This document shows, in pieces, positions 1-11,824 of a stretch of 60,000 nt of DNA (position 1 is the first letter of the stretch; every line of letters starts with the position of its first letter). Origin of the DNA: Liolophura sinensis (lineage: Eukaryota > Mollusca > Polyplacophora > Chitonida > Chitonidae); assembly GCF_032854445.1 (NCBI RefSeq), contig NC_088302.1, positions 48,826,046 to 48,886,045 of the forward strand. Direction: 5' to 3'. Below the pieces are notes generated by a model that was not told the origin of the DNA, searched no databases, and worked only from the letters and a program-made list of their open reading frames with translations. A program made the position numbers and the translations under genes.

Positions 1-241
1 GAGTGTCTTTACACGGCAGGTAAGACACTGGTGTATCACTTTTGAGTGTCTTTACTCGACAGGTAAGGCACAGGTGTATTACTTATGAGTGTCTTTATAC
101 GACAGGTAAGGCACAGGTGTATTACTTTTTTAGTGTCTTTACACGACAGGTAAGACGCTGGTGTATCACTTTTGAGTGTCTTTACACGACAGGTAAGACG
201 CTGGTGTATCATTCATGAGTGTGCACGACAGGTAAGGCATC
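1..241. repeat. 43-bp minisatellite, about 5.5 copies, cut by the window edge
   Basis: Units start at 1, 44, 87, 131, 174 and 217 (43-44 bp), each reading GAGTGTCTTTACACGACAGG and continuing with TAAGACRCTGGTGTATCACTTT. Copies differ by a few bases and the last is truncated. The array probably extends left of the window. Confidence 0.95.
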
Positions 242-1479
242 TGCTTGTACAGCCAGTGTGTTTTGCACATGCATGGGTGTCTCTAAACAGCAAGTATAAA
301 GCTCCAGCTTATAGCCAGTTACGATCATATTTATTCATAAGCTATTCATAAGACATGTGTAGAGGTTACAATATATTACCATGACACTATATTCTACCCC
401 GCACTGGTTTGTATAATGTACTGACACTTAGGTACACTTGGCTTTTTGTTAAGAACAGAGTTGACAGAAATCGATCAATGAGAAAAAGCTACTCACATAA
501 ATATGAGTTTACTTAGTATCCCTGTTGCATATTTAAAGGGGAAGTTCCGTACTTATTCCTTAAGCCGGTCAATGTAGAAATTATTTTGTGGTAATCGGCA
601 TGCTGAGGAGTTACAAAGTCAATAATCACTGCGCCCAAATGACACCAGCTCCTTGTTCATCCTGCCCTGCATTTAGTCCGCACCGACACCGATTCAAATT
701 TGGAAAAGAAGGGTATAAATAAGTTATGAATAAAACGAACTCAGTCACAATCCGTACACTGGCAGGGCTAAACAGTAATTTGTAAAGAAAAGGATACTGC
801 ACCCGACTGTTGAAGACTGTATTGTAGCTAATACCGGAATTAAGTTACATTACATACTCACTATTTTAACAAAAGCCAGCAACCAGTGCCGTTGTACAGA
901 GACAAAAGGGAATGGCAACAAATTTAGTTGATATTTTATATACTGTTATAGAATTATATTTGGGCTAAGTACAAAACTGAAGGTTTGGATTAATTTTAAC
1001 TTTGGTATTAAGTCTGAACAATCATGACAAACGGGCCCAGATAATATGAGATGTTGTTGTCTCCATTTAGGTGTCTCGATGTCCGGTATTTATTACGACA
1101 GTTAATGTCATCGAAAACACTGAATTGATTAAACTGTTTTCACTTGACTTAAGCTTCGTATAATTGAATTATACATGTCTTAGAGATACCAGAGACTTAA
1201 ATAACTAAGCACAGTTAAGTGTTTTCGGCAGACATTAAGGCGGGAAATAGATGTTCATTGTATATTGGCAAACGAACGGCATTTAACGGCAGTATGTTCT
1301 GCAATACGAAAAAAGGAGAGTCTTACGGTCAAAGCCAACACTATTGGACCAAATAATTTCCCCACTAGACTGATTGATCATAAAGTTTGTGTTTATCCAA
1401 AACCTTATTATCTCCATGTGATCAGGAATAAACTCAGTCTGATCTTCTTTAATATTTTACCAGTTCTGCCTCGTGAGAG
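242..1479. other. No recognisable feature
   Basis: AT-rich unique sequence between the minisatellite and the fucosyltransferase. It could hold a 5' exon and promoter of that gene, but I could not identify either. Confidence 0.4.
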
Positions 1480-1800
1480 TTAAAAAACACTCCAATGATG
1501 ACTACATCCATAACTTTCTAACACTTGAAGGTTGCCAAAGTGGTTCACAAAACACAAATGTTCCTCATTAAGCAATAGTTCACGCTTGGCTTTCCCATTC
1601 ACACAACCGATAATATGCCCCTTATGTAAGCTTTCGGTCTGAGCATGAAATATACACACTACATTTTGGTCATGACTCGTTGAGGTAAACATAGGCACAC
1701 CGGTATAACAGGACAGCCTGCAATCACTTTGTACAAACGAGTCAAAGGGAATTTTCGTTTTTGTCCACCAGTGCAAAGACAAATTAGTCTCAAGATTCAA
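1480..1800 (-). other. Unrecognised open frame of about 106 codons
   Basis: Open stretch just upstream of the fucosyltransferase on the opposite strand, with several Cys and His residues (CYTGVPMF, ESYGCSHHWSVF near the end). It has no ATG at the 5' end, and I recognise no domain and no convincing splice border. It may be a decayed exon or chance. Confidence 0.15.
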
Positions 1801-1852
1801 ACCCTAATAGAGTCGAACCGTCACACAACTTACTCAATAGATATACTATAGT

Positions 1853-3154
1853 ATGCCATTATTATTCCTTCCTTTTTTCTTCTTAACAGGTATCAGTATT
1901 TTAGCTTTGTCAACACAGTTTCCAAGTAAAGCGTTTGTACACTATCGTAGATACGGTATCTTTGGTCAAGAACTTCGGGCATCAGCAATGAATATTACAA
2001 GAACGTTTACATTATTCAAAGTTAAAATACAGGATGGATTGAACATGTTTCGGGATCTAAGGAATTTATCGAAGTTACCTGATACGGAAATAACCAATTT
2101 CACAACAACGCAAGGCGGTATAACGAGACCTATTCCTCATTCCAGCTCGAGTTCATTGCTTCAGTCTATTTCGCCTCTCACCGTGCTTTCGAAAGCCATG
2201 TCAACCGTACGTGTGACTGTGTTAGCAGAGCAAACTAAGGATCATCCAAACAACCCCATTAGCAATGAGTCTAATACGGATTTAGCTCATACGAACCAAT
2301 CGTCTGTGCACAAGCCAGTTTATTTATGTGTGGATTTCAATGGACGTTTAGGTAACCAGATGTTTGAATTCGCCTCACTTTTGGGAATAGCTCGTCATCA
2401 CGGCATGACGCCGGCAATCCCCAAAGACAGTCAACTGAGAAATATTTTTAATGTAAATGTCACCGATATAGACAAGGAGATCTCCTCTGGATTTACTCAT
2501 ATTGGTCAAATGCGTGATTGCGCTTTTGATCCCATAAGTGCTGATTTCGGATCAAACTTGACAATGTCCGGCTATTTCCAGTCATGGCGATATTTCTCTA
2601 ACGTTTTTCCAGAACTTCGGAAACAGTTTACATTCAAAGATGATATTGTCAAACGCGCGCGATTAGCACTTGAATCCTCTATACAGTCACAGCATCCTCA
2701 TTTCTCTCTGGAGAATGCAACATTTGTAGGTGTTCACGTCAGACGCGGGGATTTTGTAGAGGCTCACATGATTCAATTTGGCTATGCTGTTGGAAGTGAA
2801 GGCTATCTTTTCCAGGCCATGGACCACTTTAGGAGCAAATACAAGTCTGTGATGTTTATTGTGTGCTCTAACGACATGGAATGGACAAAGGAGACATTAC
2901 CTCATCAGGTCTCCACGTTTATCACCGGCCAGGAGGCTGAAGTGGACATGGCGATACTGTCGCTGTGTAACCACGTCATTATGACCGTTGGTTCTTACGG
3001 CTGGTGGTCCGCCTGGCTGGCCGGAGGGACAACTATCTATCAGATACAACAGACGATTCCGGGTACAGACCTGGACAAGAGGTTTAACCTGACCGATTAT
3101 ATGCTGCCGGACTGGATCGGCATGAATCAGAACAGTGCCGCTGGCGCCCATTAG
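1853..3154 (+). CDS. Alpha-1,2-fucosyltransferase, GT11 family (FUT1/FUT2-like)
   Basis: Predicted Golgi type II enzyme that moves fucose from GDP-fucose onto the 2-OH of a terminal galactose. The 433-residue frame has the GT11 signatures in order: GRLGNQM at about residues 164-170, HVRRGDF at 295-301 (the GDP-fucose-binding HxRRxD motif) and GSYGWWSAWLAGG at 380-392. A hydrophobic stretch at residues 2-19 could be the membrane anchor, followed by a Ser/Thr-rich stem to about residue 150 and several N-glycosylation sequons. The length is somewhat above that of vertebrate FUT1/2 because of the long stem. The ATG at 1853 is the first after an in-frame TAG at 1838, with A at -3. However, a pyrimidine tract and AG at 1888-1889 look like a 3' splice site, so the true N-terminus may come from an upstream exon. 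The catalytic region is intact and intronless. Family call firm; acceptor specificity is inferred. Confidence 0.9.
   Translation: MPLLFLPFFFLTGISILALSTQFPSKAFVHYRRYGIFGQELRASAMNITRTFTLFKVKIQDGLNMFRDLRNLSKLPDTEITNFTTTQGGITRPIPHSSSSSLLQSISPLTVLSKAMSTVRVTVLAEQTKDHPNNPISNESNTDLAHTNQSSVHKPVYLCVDFNGRLGNQMFEFASLLGIARHHGMTPAIPKDSQLRNIFNVNVTDIDKEISSGFTHIGQMRDCAFDPISADFGSNLTMSGYFQSWRYFSNVFPELRKQFTFKDDIVKRARLALESSIQSQHPHFSLENATFVGVHVRRGDFVEAHMIQFGYAVGSEGYLFQAMDHFRSKYKSVMFIVCSNDMEWTKETLPHQVSTFITGQEAEVDMAILSLCNHVIMTVGSYGWWSAWLAGGTTIYQIQQTIPGTDLDKRFNLTDYMLPDWIGMNQNSAAGAH
1888..1889 (+). other. Possible 3' splice site at the fucosyltransferase N-terminus
   Basis: A run of C and T from about 1867 to 1884 is followed by AACAG and then G at 1890. 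This is a strong acceptor by eye. The same pyrimidines encode the Leu/Phe-rich start of the open frame. If it is used, the coding exon starts inside codon 13 and the first 12 residues are not real. Confidence 0.45.
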
Positions 3155-3289
3155 ATTATTGCATCAATATTGCCTTATGACTCTAATATGCTTCCATCGT
3201 ATATCTTCATTGATCATCCCTTATGGAGATGGCCTGATGCAAATGTCAGAAAGGTGTAAAGGTATTTTTAGCGTAACCATAGCAACTTG

Positions 3290-3390
3290 CGGATGGCTCT
3301 GTCCGGTTTCCTTTTACCATAATCCTGGCAGTCGTCGTGTAAGTGAAATATTCTTCAGTACGGCGTGAAACAGAAGTTAAAGTAATAAAT
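3290..3390 (+). mobile_element. SINE-A fragment (3' part) in the fucosyltransferase 3' UTR
   Basis: Degraded copy of the 3' half of the SINE seen complete at 25126-25386: the GGATGG...CCGGTTTCC segment, then ACCATAAT, GTCGTCGTGTAAGTGAAATA, TTCTTCAGTACGGCGT and an A/T-rich tail. It starts about 135 bases after the fucosyltransferase stop, in the same orientation. Confidence 0.75.
3384..3389 (+). promoter_or_regulatory. Candidate polyadenylation signal AATAAA
   Basis: First canonical AATAAA after the fucosyltransferase stop, 230 bases downstream. It lies in the A/T tail of the SINE-A fragment. Confidence 0.5.
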
Positions 3391-6300
3391 AATATATGTT
3401 CTCTATATACATGTATAATGTTAAATTGTACTCCCGTTTAAGGGTATGGCTTTTACAGTACCCAGGTGGCTACAGCTTCATGCGGGCTAAAATATTGTAT
3501 ATCGAAATAACATTAAGTTCATAACACGTTACCATCGAAACCTGAGCACCTCCTAGAAGTCTTCACCATCATCATTTTAGACTTTTGTCTGTGATACGTC
3601 ATCACTGATGACATCAGATAACATTTGTTATCAACTGTGTTCCGGATTATGATGTAGCATATATAATAATGTTCATTTTTAATCCATTTTTAATCCACAC
3701 CAACACACAGGATGTGTCTTAAATGCCGCTATTTTCTATAACCAAATACGTGACTTCTTACATGTCAGGGCACAACAACATGCGAAGAAACGTTAAGCCT
3801 GGGCTACAAATTAATTACATACCAGTACCTATGTATCAAGCTAATTTTTGTGTAATTAAGGGTAATTGCCTTGTAGTTAACAAAGTGAGCAACAACTCAA
3901 GAAAACCAACCTAGATACCTTTGTGCCTTATGTAGTGAGTATTTGACTGGGCTTTATTTTCTTGAAACACAACAAGAATAACATCATATACATATACATT
4001 ATTTTAGGATTTTATTCTAACTGTTCGTGTTAATTCTTAAAAAATAACAACAATCTACCAGCACCTAGGGCTATACAGAATTAGAGGGAAATACAAAGAT
4101 GTCAGCTGTGATTTATTACTTAAGGTCGCTAGAAAAATGTTGTTTGCAACCTAGCCAAACAATATCTGATCACCAAGCTTGGACAGAAACTCGTTCAGCA
4201 TGTCAATGTACTATACGTGAAATATGGTGTTCTAACTAAGTCATCAAGTATTAAAATTCTTACGTTGGAAAGGACAGGGGTCCACGGAAACTGTGTCCTT
4301 CAAAAGTTATATAAAGACCCCAAAAACAACTTGCGCTCATGAGTCCACAAAATATCCTGTCTCTATATGTTAAAAAAATATTTCAAAATATTCCACAAAA
4401 ATTCTAATTTAATTTAAGGATATCTCTAACCCATAAAAATTTACAATCTACAGGTAAAACCTTTGTCTACGTTATGGACAAGGCAGAAAATTAACCCCTA
4501 ACCTCCCATGCAATTATATGAAATAATATACTGTCTCTAGCAAAATCGCCACAATATTGATTGGCCAATTGATTTTTGCTTAGTTTCATACTCGATATTT
4601 TTTTTCACCTATACGATGGCGGTCTGTTTTATCCCTGGAGGAAATCGGAGTGCTCGGTGTAAACGGTAGATGTTTTGCAGGTTACTGACTAGCATCCCGT
4701 CATGTGACTTATAGAGAACCCATACCTCATGTATTCATGGCGACTGACTTGCCGAAGTAATAAATACCATCTTGCCAATCAGTGTTGTGTCAAACAATCC
4801 ATACGTAACCAAGCACTAACGTTTCCTTCGAGATCGTAGATGAAGTTAATTGCTACTACCATGGCAAGATGTGTCTTTAACGTGCATGGTATAATGCCTT
4901 TATGAAACAGAACTCAACCATGTCTCTGACTGCATTCAGATATTTCCTCATGTAAGCCAGATATCGTAACAAACGATCAGTAAATACCGCGCTAGATGCA
5001 GTATAAATATGTGAGAAAACAGGCGGTTATGGCATTTGAAGGTAGATTACTAAGGAAGAATATTAACACGTAAATCTAATGAGCCAATAGCAGGTCAATG
5101 CACTTAGTTTGCATTAACTACTTCATAAAGGAGAGTAAATTACATAAACTCAACTTAAGTTTGAACAAAAATATATAGATAATGCATTGATGTTTCTATC
5201 TTTACATTCATTATTATAACGTATGTTTGGTGTTACGTGGAAAAATAGAGAAAATTGACGATGGTTATACAGATTTGTGGATTCCTACACGTGAGGTAAA
5301 AGGTGAACCCAAAGCTTTTACGTAAAGTATAATAATTCAGTGGTTATCCATGTGTATATTAATATTTCAATGAACACTGCCGTTAAACCAGTCAAACCTA
5401 AGTGAGGGCTTGCCGGGCATCCACCACCTACTAGCACAAACACATTGCCATATATGATTTACACAGTCAAACACGTAAAGCCGTAAATCATAAGCTGATA
5501 AAAGCCTCATTTCCACACTTGTTTTACTGTAACTTAATGCCCTCAGGAATTTTGTGGGTAAAGTTTAAATTCAGACGTTTCAAATGTGTAACTGCATGGG
5601 AAGTGTATGAAACTTTTATAGTTGAATTATATCTTCCTGAGATATAAAGCCCCGTGTTAAATCTTTCATAATTGGTGAATATTTACATCTGTCATGTGTT
5701 CGTCTATAAAGAGCATACACATGTACAACGTTGACGTCTTTTATTGTCTTCAAGCCTATGTATACGTGCGAAAACACCACAAATCTTGGCTATATTTTCT
5801 TGATACAACTATGCAAAACATCTAAATATAACCATCCGACATAAAACAGCATGTTCACCAAAACTGTTTGCTTGTCTCACCAGCAATGGAAAATAGTCTG
5901 ACGTATGATTATAGATTTTCGAACGACCTCTGGACACCCTAGCTGCTTGTACCACAACCATTCACCATACGTGTTTACAGAACTTTGTTTGCCCAGTTGT
6001 ATTTGAGAACATCAGATTAGCAACGACGCCGAAGCTTACATGTTGGCGTTTTATTTGTTTGAAAATATAGTCTGGTTTGTATTTCTTTATCGTTTATTTG
6101 TACATGGCCAGGTGATTATTGATTATTCGCTGGTTTCGATTTGAGTAAACCACGCTCTATTAAAAAGAGAACATAAACTAAATCTTCTTAAATCTAGGTG
6201 AAAATAAATTCATGTTTGGCTTGTTTGCTTTGCATGGTTGAAGCTGTTTAAGCACTGTATTAAATTCCTGTTGGTCAGCGAGTCGGCCCAAGCAGTGTAC

Positions 6301-7162
6301 TTTTCCGTTCTTTTCTGTAATACGTCACTGTTTCTGTATAGATGTGCTCCTGAAGCAAATGTTCACAAGGTACACAATGTAACATTTAATAGCGATGTCT
6401 TTTTACACAGCTTGCCATGTAGCACACCTGAGCACGACTCGCATGGTATGTGTCATTTCACACATCGTTGTGAGTCATCCTGATATCCTTTTAGTTAGTT
6501 TACGTGTAATTCTTGTCAGTGACTTCCATTTAACATCCTTTTTTTAGCTATCCTTTATAGCTAAAATACTGCAAGATGCATGTATTATGTCATACGTACA
6601 CATTCCTTCGCTTTGTTATTGTTATTTTATCTAAAAAAATTATCATGGTCTTGTATTAATTTAACCCCGTCTGAAAATAAACTTTTTATCATTACTATAA
6701 TTACAATTGTCTGTTTCTTTTTTTTTCGTATCGACAATTGCCTTCTCATCATTTTAGTTGTTGGTTTCCCATGGGTTTCATCTGCCACCATTCAGAAACA
6801 CAAGACTGTTAAAGCTCTGTGGTATTATTTATAGAAGTAGTGATCTGACGGGGATTGTTTGCAGGGACTGCAGCATTGGAACAGTGTAACGACTCATTTT
6901 GATCAGCGTGTCACAACACCGTGTACTGGTTATAGTATCGGATTCCACAGCCTGTTCTGCATGACCGGATATCATAGGTCAGCTAATTAGACGGTTTGTC
7001 CGGCACTTCGCCTTTTTATAAGTCAAGAATTTGTCAGCTCGTTATATATAAAAAAGTGCAAATTCGCAAGAGCTTAGACTGAAGCTCCTAGTTAAGCGAA
7101 TCTTTAACACCACTCACGGGCCAACCGTTGCTCATTAGAGGATTACATACAAAGATAATCCA
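3391..7162. other. Gene-free stretch with one SINE-like fragment
   Basis: AT-rich sequence with no open frame resembling a known protein. The only structure noted is a fragment near 4600-4700 matching the GGAGGAAACCGGAGTGCCCGG motif of another molluscan-type repeat, also present at 14995-15075. Confidence 0.4.
4600..4700 (-). mobile_element. Fragment of a third SINE-like repeat (family C)
   Basis: TATACGATGGCGGTCTG, then CTGGAGGAAATCGGAGTGCT and GCAGGTTACTGACTAGCATC. It shares the GGAGGAAACCGGAGTGCCCGG core with 14995-15075 and is distantly like the SINE-A core. Degraded; boundaries uncertain. Confidence 0.4.
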
Positions 7163-7283
7163 ATTATTTATTTATATATTTGATTGCAGTTTTACGCCGT
7201 TCTCGAGAATTTAAGACGGCGGCCAGCAGTATAATGAAAGAAAACCGGAAAACCAGAGGAACTCACGACCATCCGCAAGATGC
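7163..7283 (-). mobile_element. SINE-A fragment, degraded
   Basis: Reading the plus strand: ATTTATTTATATATTTGATT, TTTTACGCCGTTCTCGAGAAT, GACGGCGGCCAGCA, then CTCACGACCATCCGCA. It matches the tail and core of SINE-A with a short deletion where CACTTATAC should be. Confidence 0.75.
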
Positions 7284-7289
7284 ACTTAA

Positions 7290-9280
7290 GTATAGAATGC
7301 CCATGTTAACAGGAAATGTGACCGACGGACTGACAGATCGTGTGTGTGACTCATTAATTGAACTACCGTATAGTTTTTTGTTTCTTCTGGAACAAGTTTC
7401 TTGTTCAATGACCTCCTCGTAGTTTAGCATGTGATGAATGAACCATTCTGAAACCCCTCGAAAAAAGTTCCATACTTTTTGAGTTTCTAATCAGTCCTCA
7501 CATGCTGATAAAAAGTTCAACAAGAAATGGAGCCATGGGTGAGCTCCTTCAAATTGGCTTTGTTGTAATTTTGGACGTGAAACGTTAATAAATAGTCTCT
7601 TTCAGCCTTATTCATAATAATGGACACCAACTGCTGCAACGCCGCTCACTGATTAATGCGTAAATAATAACCTGCAGTATCAATAATTCAGGTTGTGCAT
7701 ATTTTGTTCACTGCGCTGCAGAACTATGCATGATAAAGGGTAATATACAATACCTGTGTGCTATGTGGAAGGTTAGACCGTACATTGCAAGACAAGGGTG
7801 ACTGTTTTATTCATTTAATCGAACAGTGAACTATTGATTTAACTGTGTTCAGAGCAACGAAAGTAGCCAATTGAAAAAATCTTATTTCTAGTCTAAGAGT
7901 CTATGCTTTTCTACATAATTGTCCTTGACTGTTATCAGGTTAGGTGAGTTTAACCTATAATTCTTGCTACATGCCTTGCATGCCTTGTACAATGTAGCAG
8001 TATACTGTGTTTGGAAAGTATAGAATTAAAGAAATTAAAATATGGAGAGGTGGAAGCTAAGGCGAGTTCTTTGAATGAATTAATCTTGACTTCCATCAAT
8101 GCATTATTTATGATGGACATTTTCCAGTGTTCATTTCTTATTCATATAGACAGTTTTGTCAGCATAAGTTGACACCGTGTGCTAGTCAAAGGGTATAATA
8201 TGCCCAGCACAATTACTGCGTAGCAAAGTGTACATAGCGGGCTTTACCTGCATAAAATCATACATATTTTCACATTTGTTAGCCTATAATAGAATAGATT
8301 ATGGATATGTGTCAAAGATAGAGCAGATACCAAACATTTATACATTTTATGCGTGCATGTTAATGATTTGGTTTTAAAAGAAGCAAGATGTAATAAATTT
8401 TAACACAACCGCCAGTTTGCAATGGGTCCAGCCTTATATATAATATGAGTGTTAACACGTTGCTCTCTCCTGATAGGCACATGTAGGCACGTCCTTACGA
8501 AAGGCTGGTACATTTGTGTTTATAATGGTTGTAAAGCTCATTTGACTACTGTGTTTTTCAGCATTAACCACTTGTGACGGCTGAACACACAATGTCTACC
8601 CACTGCTTGGGTAAACTCAAGATAACGCCAGGTAATGTAAACTCATGTTCGGTTATTTATGTACTTATTTTAAACCTTTTTGCCACGCAGATCCGGTGCG
8701 CAGATATATTACTGGGTAATTGAGGAAATACCGCTTATTCCCGGAGAAAAAAGGGATTTGCATATACTTGCGACAATTAGAGATGTAATATGGTGCCATA
8801 AATACTTTTACGGAGTACTTGATTGATGGGTTAAAGGTGCATGTTAAGTCTTTCACTCACTTACCGACATGTGGCATGTTTCTTTCATTTCCTGATTGAC
8901 TGATTAATTAGATTTAACAGCACAACTTATGCTGTGTGGAACTGGACGCTTCAACCAGCAACATGCATTTTATCAACATATTGATTTTTTTCTATTTCAA
9001 AAATAAAATAATAGAATAATTTATTTGAAACATTCGCTATGGACAAGTATGTCCCGGAAGTAGGAAATTGTATATTTTATTCCTCTACAGTTATCCTCAC
9101 CCCGCATGTGTGTTCTCTGACATCTGTTTGTATAGTACACGTAGTATGCCATGTCCACAGTCGTATACGATGGTTGGTTCAACACAAAAGGTAGACTTCT
9201 TTCAGTATGATAAAATATAGTGCATGATTTAGGGTGAGATATCAAGGATTGTCAGTTCTCAATCACTTATCGATCTGACA
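7290..9280. other. No recognisable feature
   Basis: AT-rich DNA; open frames are short and show no domain I recognise. Confidence 0.4.
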
Positions 9281-9980
9281 AACGGTGGAGAAATCGTTTT
9301 CATCGCGGAGAAAAGGCTTACACCGCAAAGGAAACGTTTTATATTGTTTTAAAGGTAAAAAAAGTTAAATCTAAAAATGGAAGAAGACATCGCTAACTAG
9401 ACCACCTAAAACAATGCATTAAAATAATTCCATTTATTTTTTCATTAGATTTTTGTGAAATTGTAGTGCTCAAACATTTGAATTATAAGGTGGGCTTTAT
9501 GGATCATACTATCAGACGCAGGTCACTCTCACGTCACAGGAAGTATATCCAACTCCCATCACGACACTGAATGTTGAAATAGCTCTTTTTAGCTATGAGA
9601 AAAAGAGCACTGAAATAGTTCCCAAAAATTCCGTCTTTCCGGTGAACGTCAGGAAAAAAAATGTGAAGTTTATGGATATATTCATCTTGTTTCATATTTT
9701 GCTTCCGTATCTGCGTTATTTCATTTTAGCATCAGCTTTTTTTCAAAATTTTTAATCTTTTCTACCAATTTACAATGATTAAGTTTTAGTATTCAAAGAA
9801 TAAAACATTCATAGTATGTGATGGACTTGCACAAGCAAAGAAACAAAGAAGGCTAAATAGAGACATAACTTTTCAAAAACAATGAAAAAGGTGTTCTCTA
9901 CGGCGAAAACCTTTTTTTTTTCTTCCGGCGGTGTAAACCTTTTCTGTGTGGAGAAATACTTTCCATCGGGGAGAAAAGTT
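9281..9980 (+). mobile_element. Non-coding element with inverted ends (MITE-like), about 0.7 kb
   Basis: The left arm GAGAAAAGGCTTACACCGC at 9309-9327 is matched in inverse orientation on the right at about 9930-9955 (read on the minus strand as CAGAAAAGGTTTACACCGCC). Similar GGAGAAA motifs surround both arms. The inside (9390-9660) matches 16100-16440 on the opposite strand, including TAGACCACC(T)AAAAC, CCATTTA, TTAGATTTTTGTGAAA and GGTGGGCTTTATGG. No coding capacity. The element class is inferred. Confidence 0.45.
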
Positions 9981-10381
9981 TTTCCGAAATTTTTAGATGA
10001 ATTTATCAATATTGTGTAAAATGTTTTTCTTTCACTGTTAATTTGCTTTTGCATATTTTTTTATTCTTTGCTATTAATGATAAGTTTTGACTGCAGGAAG
10101 TCCTTTGACTCAGTGTATAAATCAGTAGAAAATGTTAACAATTTCGAATAGCACTGACAACCCACCATAGAGAGAGGTATGCCTCTGCGATATATGGTAG
10201 TCTGCATGTCTATAGGGGTCCAGCCCCCTCCTGTGTATTGCCACTGGGGCGATCTTACTACAAAAATGGACAAGGCGATACAAATGAGCTGTGGGAAGTT
10301 TGCACGCAAATAACGACAAGCGCTGTAATTTTAATACACCTGTTGATTCTTTAGCGCGGAAAGCAAAAGGCACTGTAACTG

Positions 10382-10408
10382 GCGGGGGGAGTGGGGGGGG
10401 GGGGGAGG
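10382..10408 (+). repeat. G-run, possible G-quadruplex or collapsed homopolymer
   Basis: GGCGGGGGGAGTGGG followed by a long G run and GAGG. It is one of four long G or C tracts here (others near 11811-11824, 19652-19664 and 37426-37443 as C). Run lengths may be unreliable. Confidence 0.6.
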
Positions 10409-10949
10409 TTGGTGTGTAATGGCGTTTCCATCACAACGGAGCAATGCACGCCTGCCAGCGTTTGGAGTTCTTTACTTTCAATTCAAATATTTAAGAACAA
10501 AAAAAAAATGTATCTGTTGTTCAATAGATTGTGACCAAGATCATGCATGTCATTTCCTTAGAGCAGCTACAATCTATGGCATCGAAGTAGAAATTTGGCA
10601 ACAGCCTGAAATACCTTATTCTGAGTTTTCAATACTGTAACTTCATTAAAACGACGAATGCCGGGGTGGCCTTATTGTGTGTGCAACAAAATTCCGAGAG
10701 TACATTTGACGCATATTTAAGCAACAAAACATAAGACTGGGAAAGTTGGGAGATAGTGTCCTCCACAAACCACTCCTCGCAAAACCCTGGGTCGTTGAGA
10801 CCAAATCCAAACAAGCTTCCCGGCAGAGGACCAGATATAAGTCGAAATAATAGTATTTTATCCTAACGACGACTATGCGACAGTTCATAGCACCAAGTAA
10901 TAAAAGCATTACGTTCATGAAAAAAACTCCCTTTGCCTTTTTCAACGAT

Positions 10950-11320
10950 AGGGGACAGTGTAAGTTATAACAGGTAACAGAAGAGCTTGTTGAACCAACT
11001 TGTCAGCCAGTTTATAGCCAGGTATACCGACATGACCCTGGCTCCCAGATAAACGACACAGACACTGCATGGTAATTAACTATGGTATATAGATAGAGTA
11101 TTTCGAATATTAGTGCAGATGAGTTGTTCCACAGAAAATTAGCAAAAGAAGACAGAGAATCTTTGAAAATAACAGCGCAGATTGTTTTTAATTCCATTAA
11201 AAACTGGAGGGCACCAATAAATGCAGTCAGTTCGGCAGTAAACACAGAAAACGAGTTTGCCAGTCTAAAGGAAACAGGTATCACATAACACGGTGTACAA
11301 ACCTCATGAATATTCAGAAA
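10950..11320 (-). pseudogene. Decayed RNase H domain of a LINE-type retrotransposon
   Basis: The minus strand reads SVFTAEL..(F)IGALQF, then IFKDSLSSF and FIWEPG, matching the order of the retroelement RNase H motifs (TAELxAI, SDSLSSL, WVPGHVGIPGNExAD). After WEPG the frame breaks. Dropping one G of the GGG run near 11035 would give a HVGIPG-like stretch and then LADKLV. No reverse transcriptase is attached. An old retroelement fragment, not a gene. Confidence 0.65.
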
Positions 11321-11389
11321 GCTCTTTCGATATTTCTTTGGCCAGTCCAAGTTCTGTGATGAATCATTATTTTTCATAAACTGACCCGT

Positions 11390-11508
11390 CCTCCGCATGC
11401 GAGACGGGCTCTGCACGGTTTCCACCCACCATAATGCTGACCGCCGTGGTATAAGTGAAATATTCTTGAGTACGGCGTAAAACACCAATCAAATAAATAA
11501 ATAAATCC
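11390..11508 (+). mobile_element. SINE-A 3' fragment
   Basis: GGGCTCTGCACGGTTTCCAC, CCACCATAATGCTGACCGCC, GTGGTATAAGTGAAATATTC, TTGAGTACGGCGTAAAACACC, then AATCAAATAAATAAATAAAT. It adjoins the dead RNase H fragment and lacks the tRNA-like head. Confidence 0.9.
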
Positions 11509-11810
11509 GCATGCGAGACGTAGTTGAAGTCTCGTGATTTCTCGTGATGTGATTTCTTTCCGTTCATTAATTTTACTGAGGAGAAAACAGAAATGGAATT
11601 AAATTCACTTCATTCCACAAATGGCATTACCCTGAGGATGTACATTCCACATAACAGGGTCACTGTCCACTTCGATCCGACAGGAACAAGCCTAATTTTA
11701 AGTTTTTCACCGACTCGCGTGGGACTTCGTATATGCAACTAAAAATGAAATATCACTGATCTTACGTGATACACTCAGCTCCATTCCCAAGACACGCCCA
11801 TGATCCTACC

Positions 11811-11824
11811 CCCCCCCCCCCCCC
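11811..11824. repeat. Poly-C tract
   Basis: Uninterrupted C run followed by C-rich ACACCCACACCCCCCTCCC. Low complexity. Confidence 0.8.
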
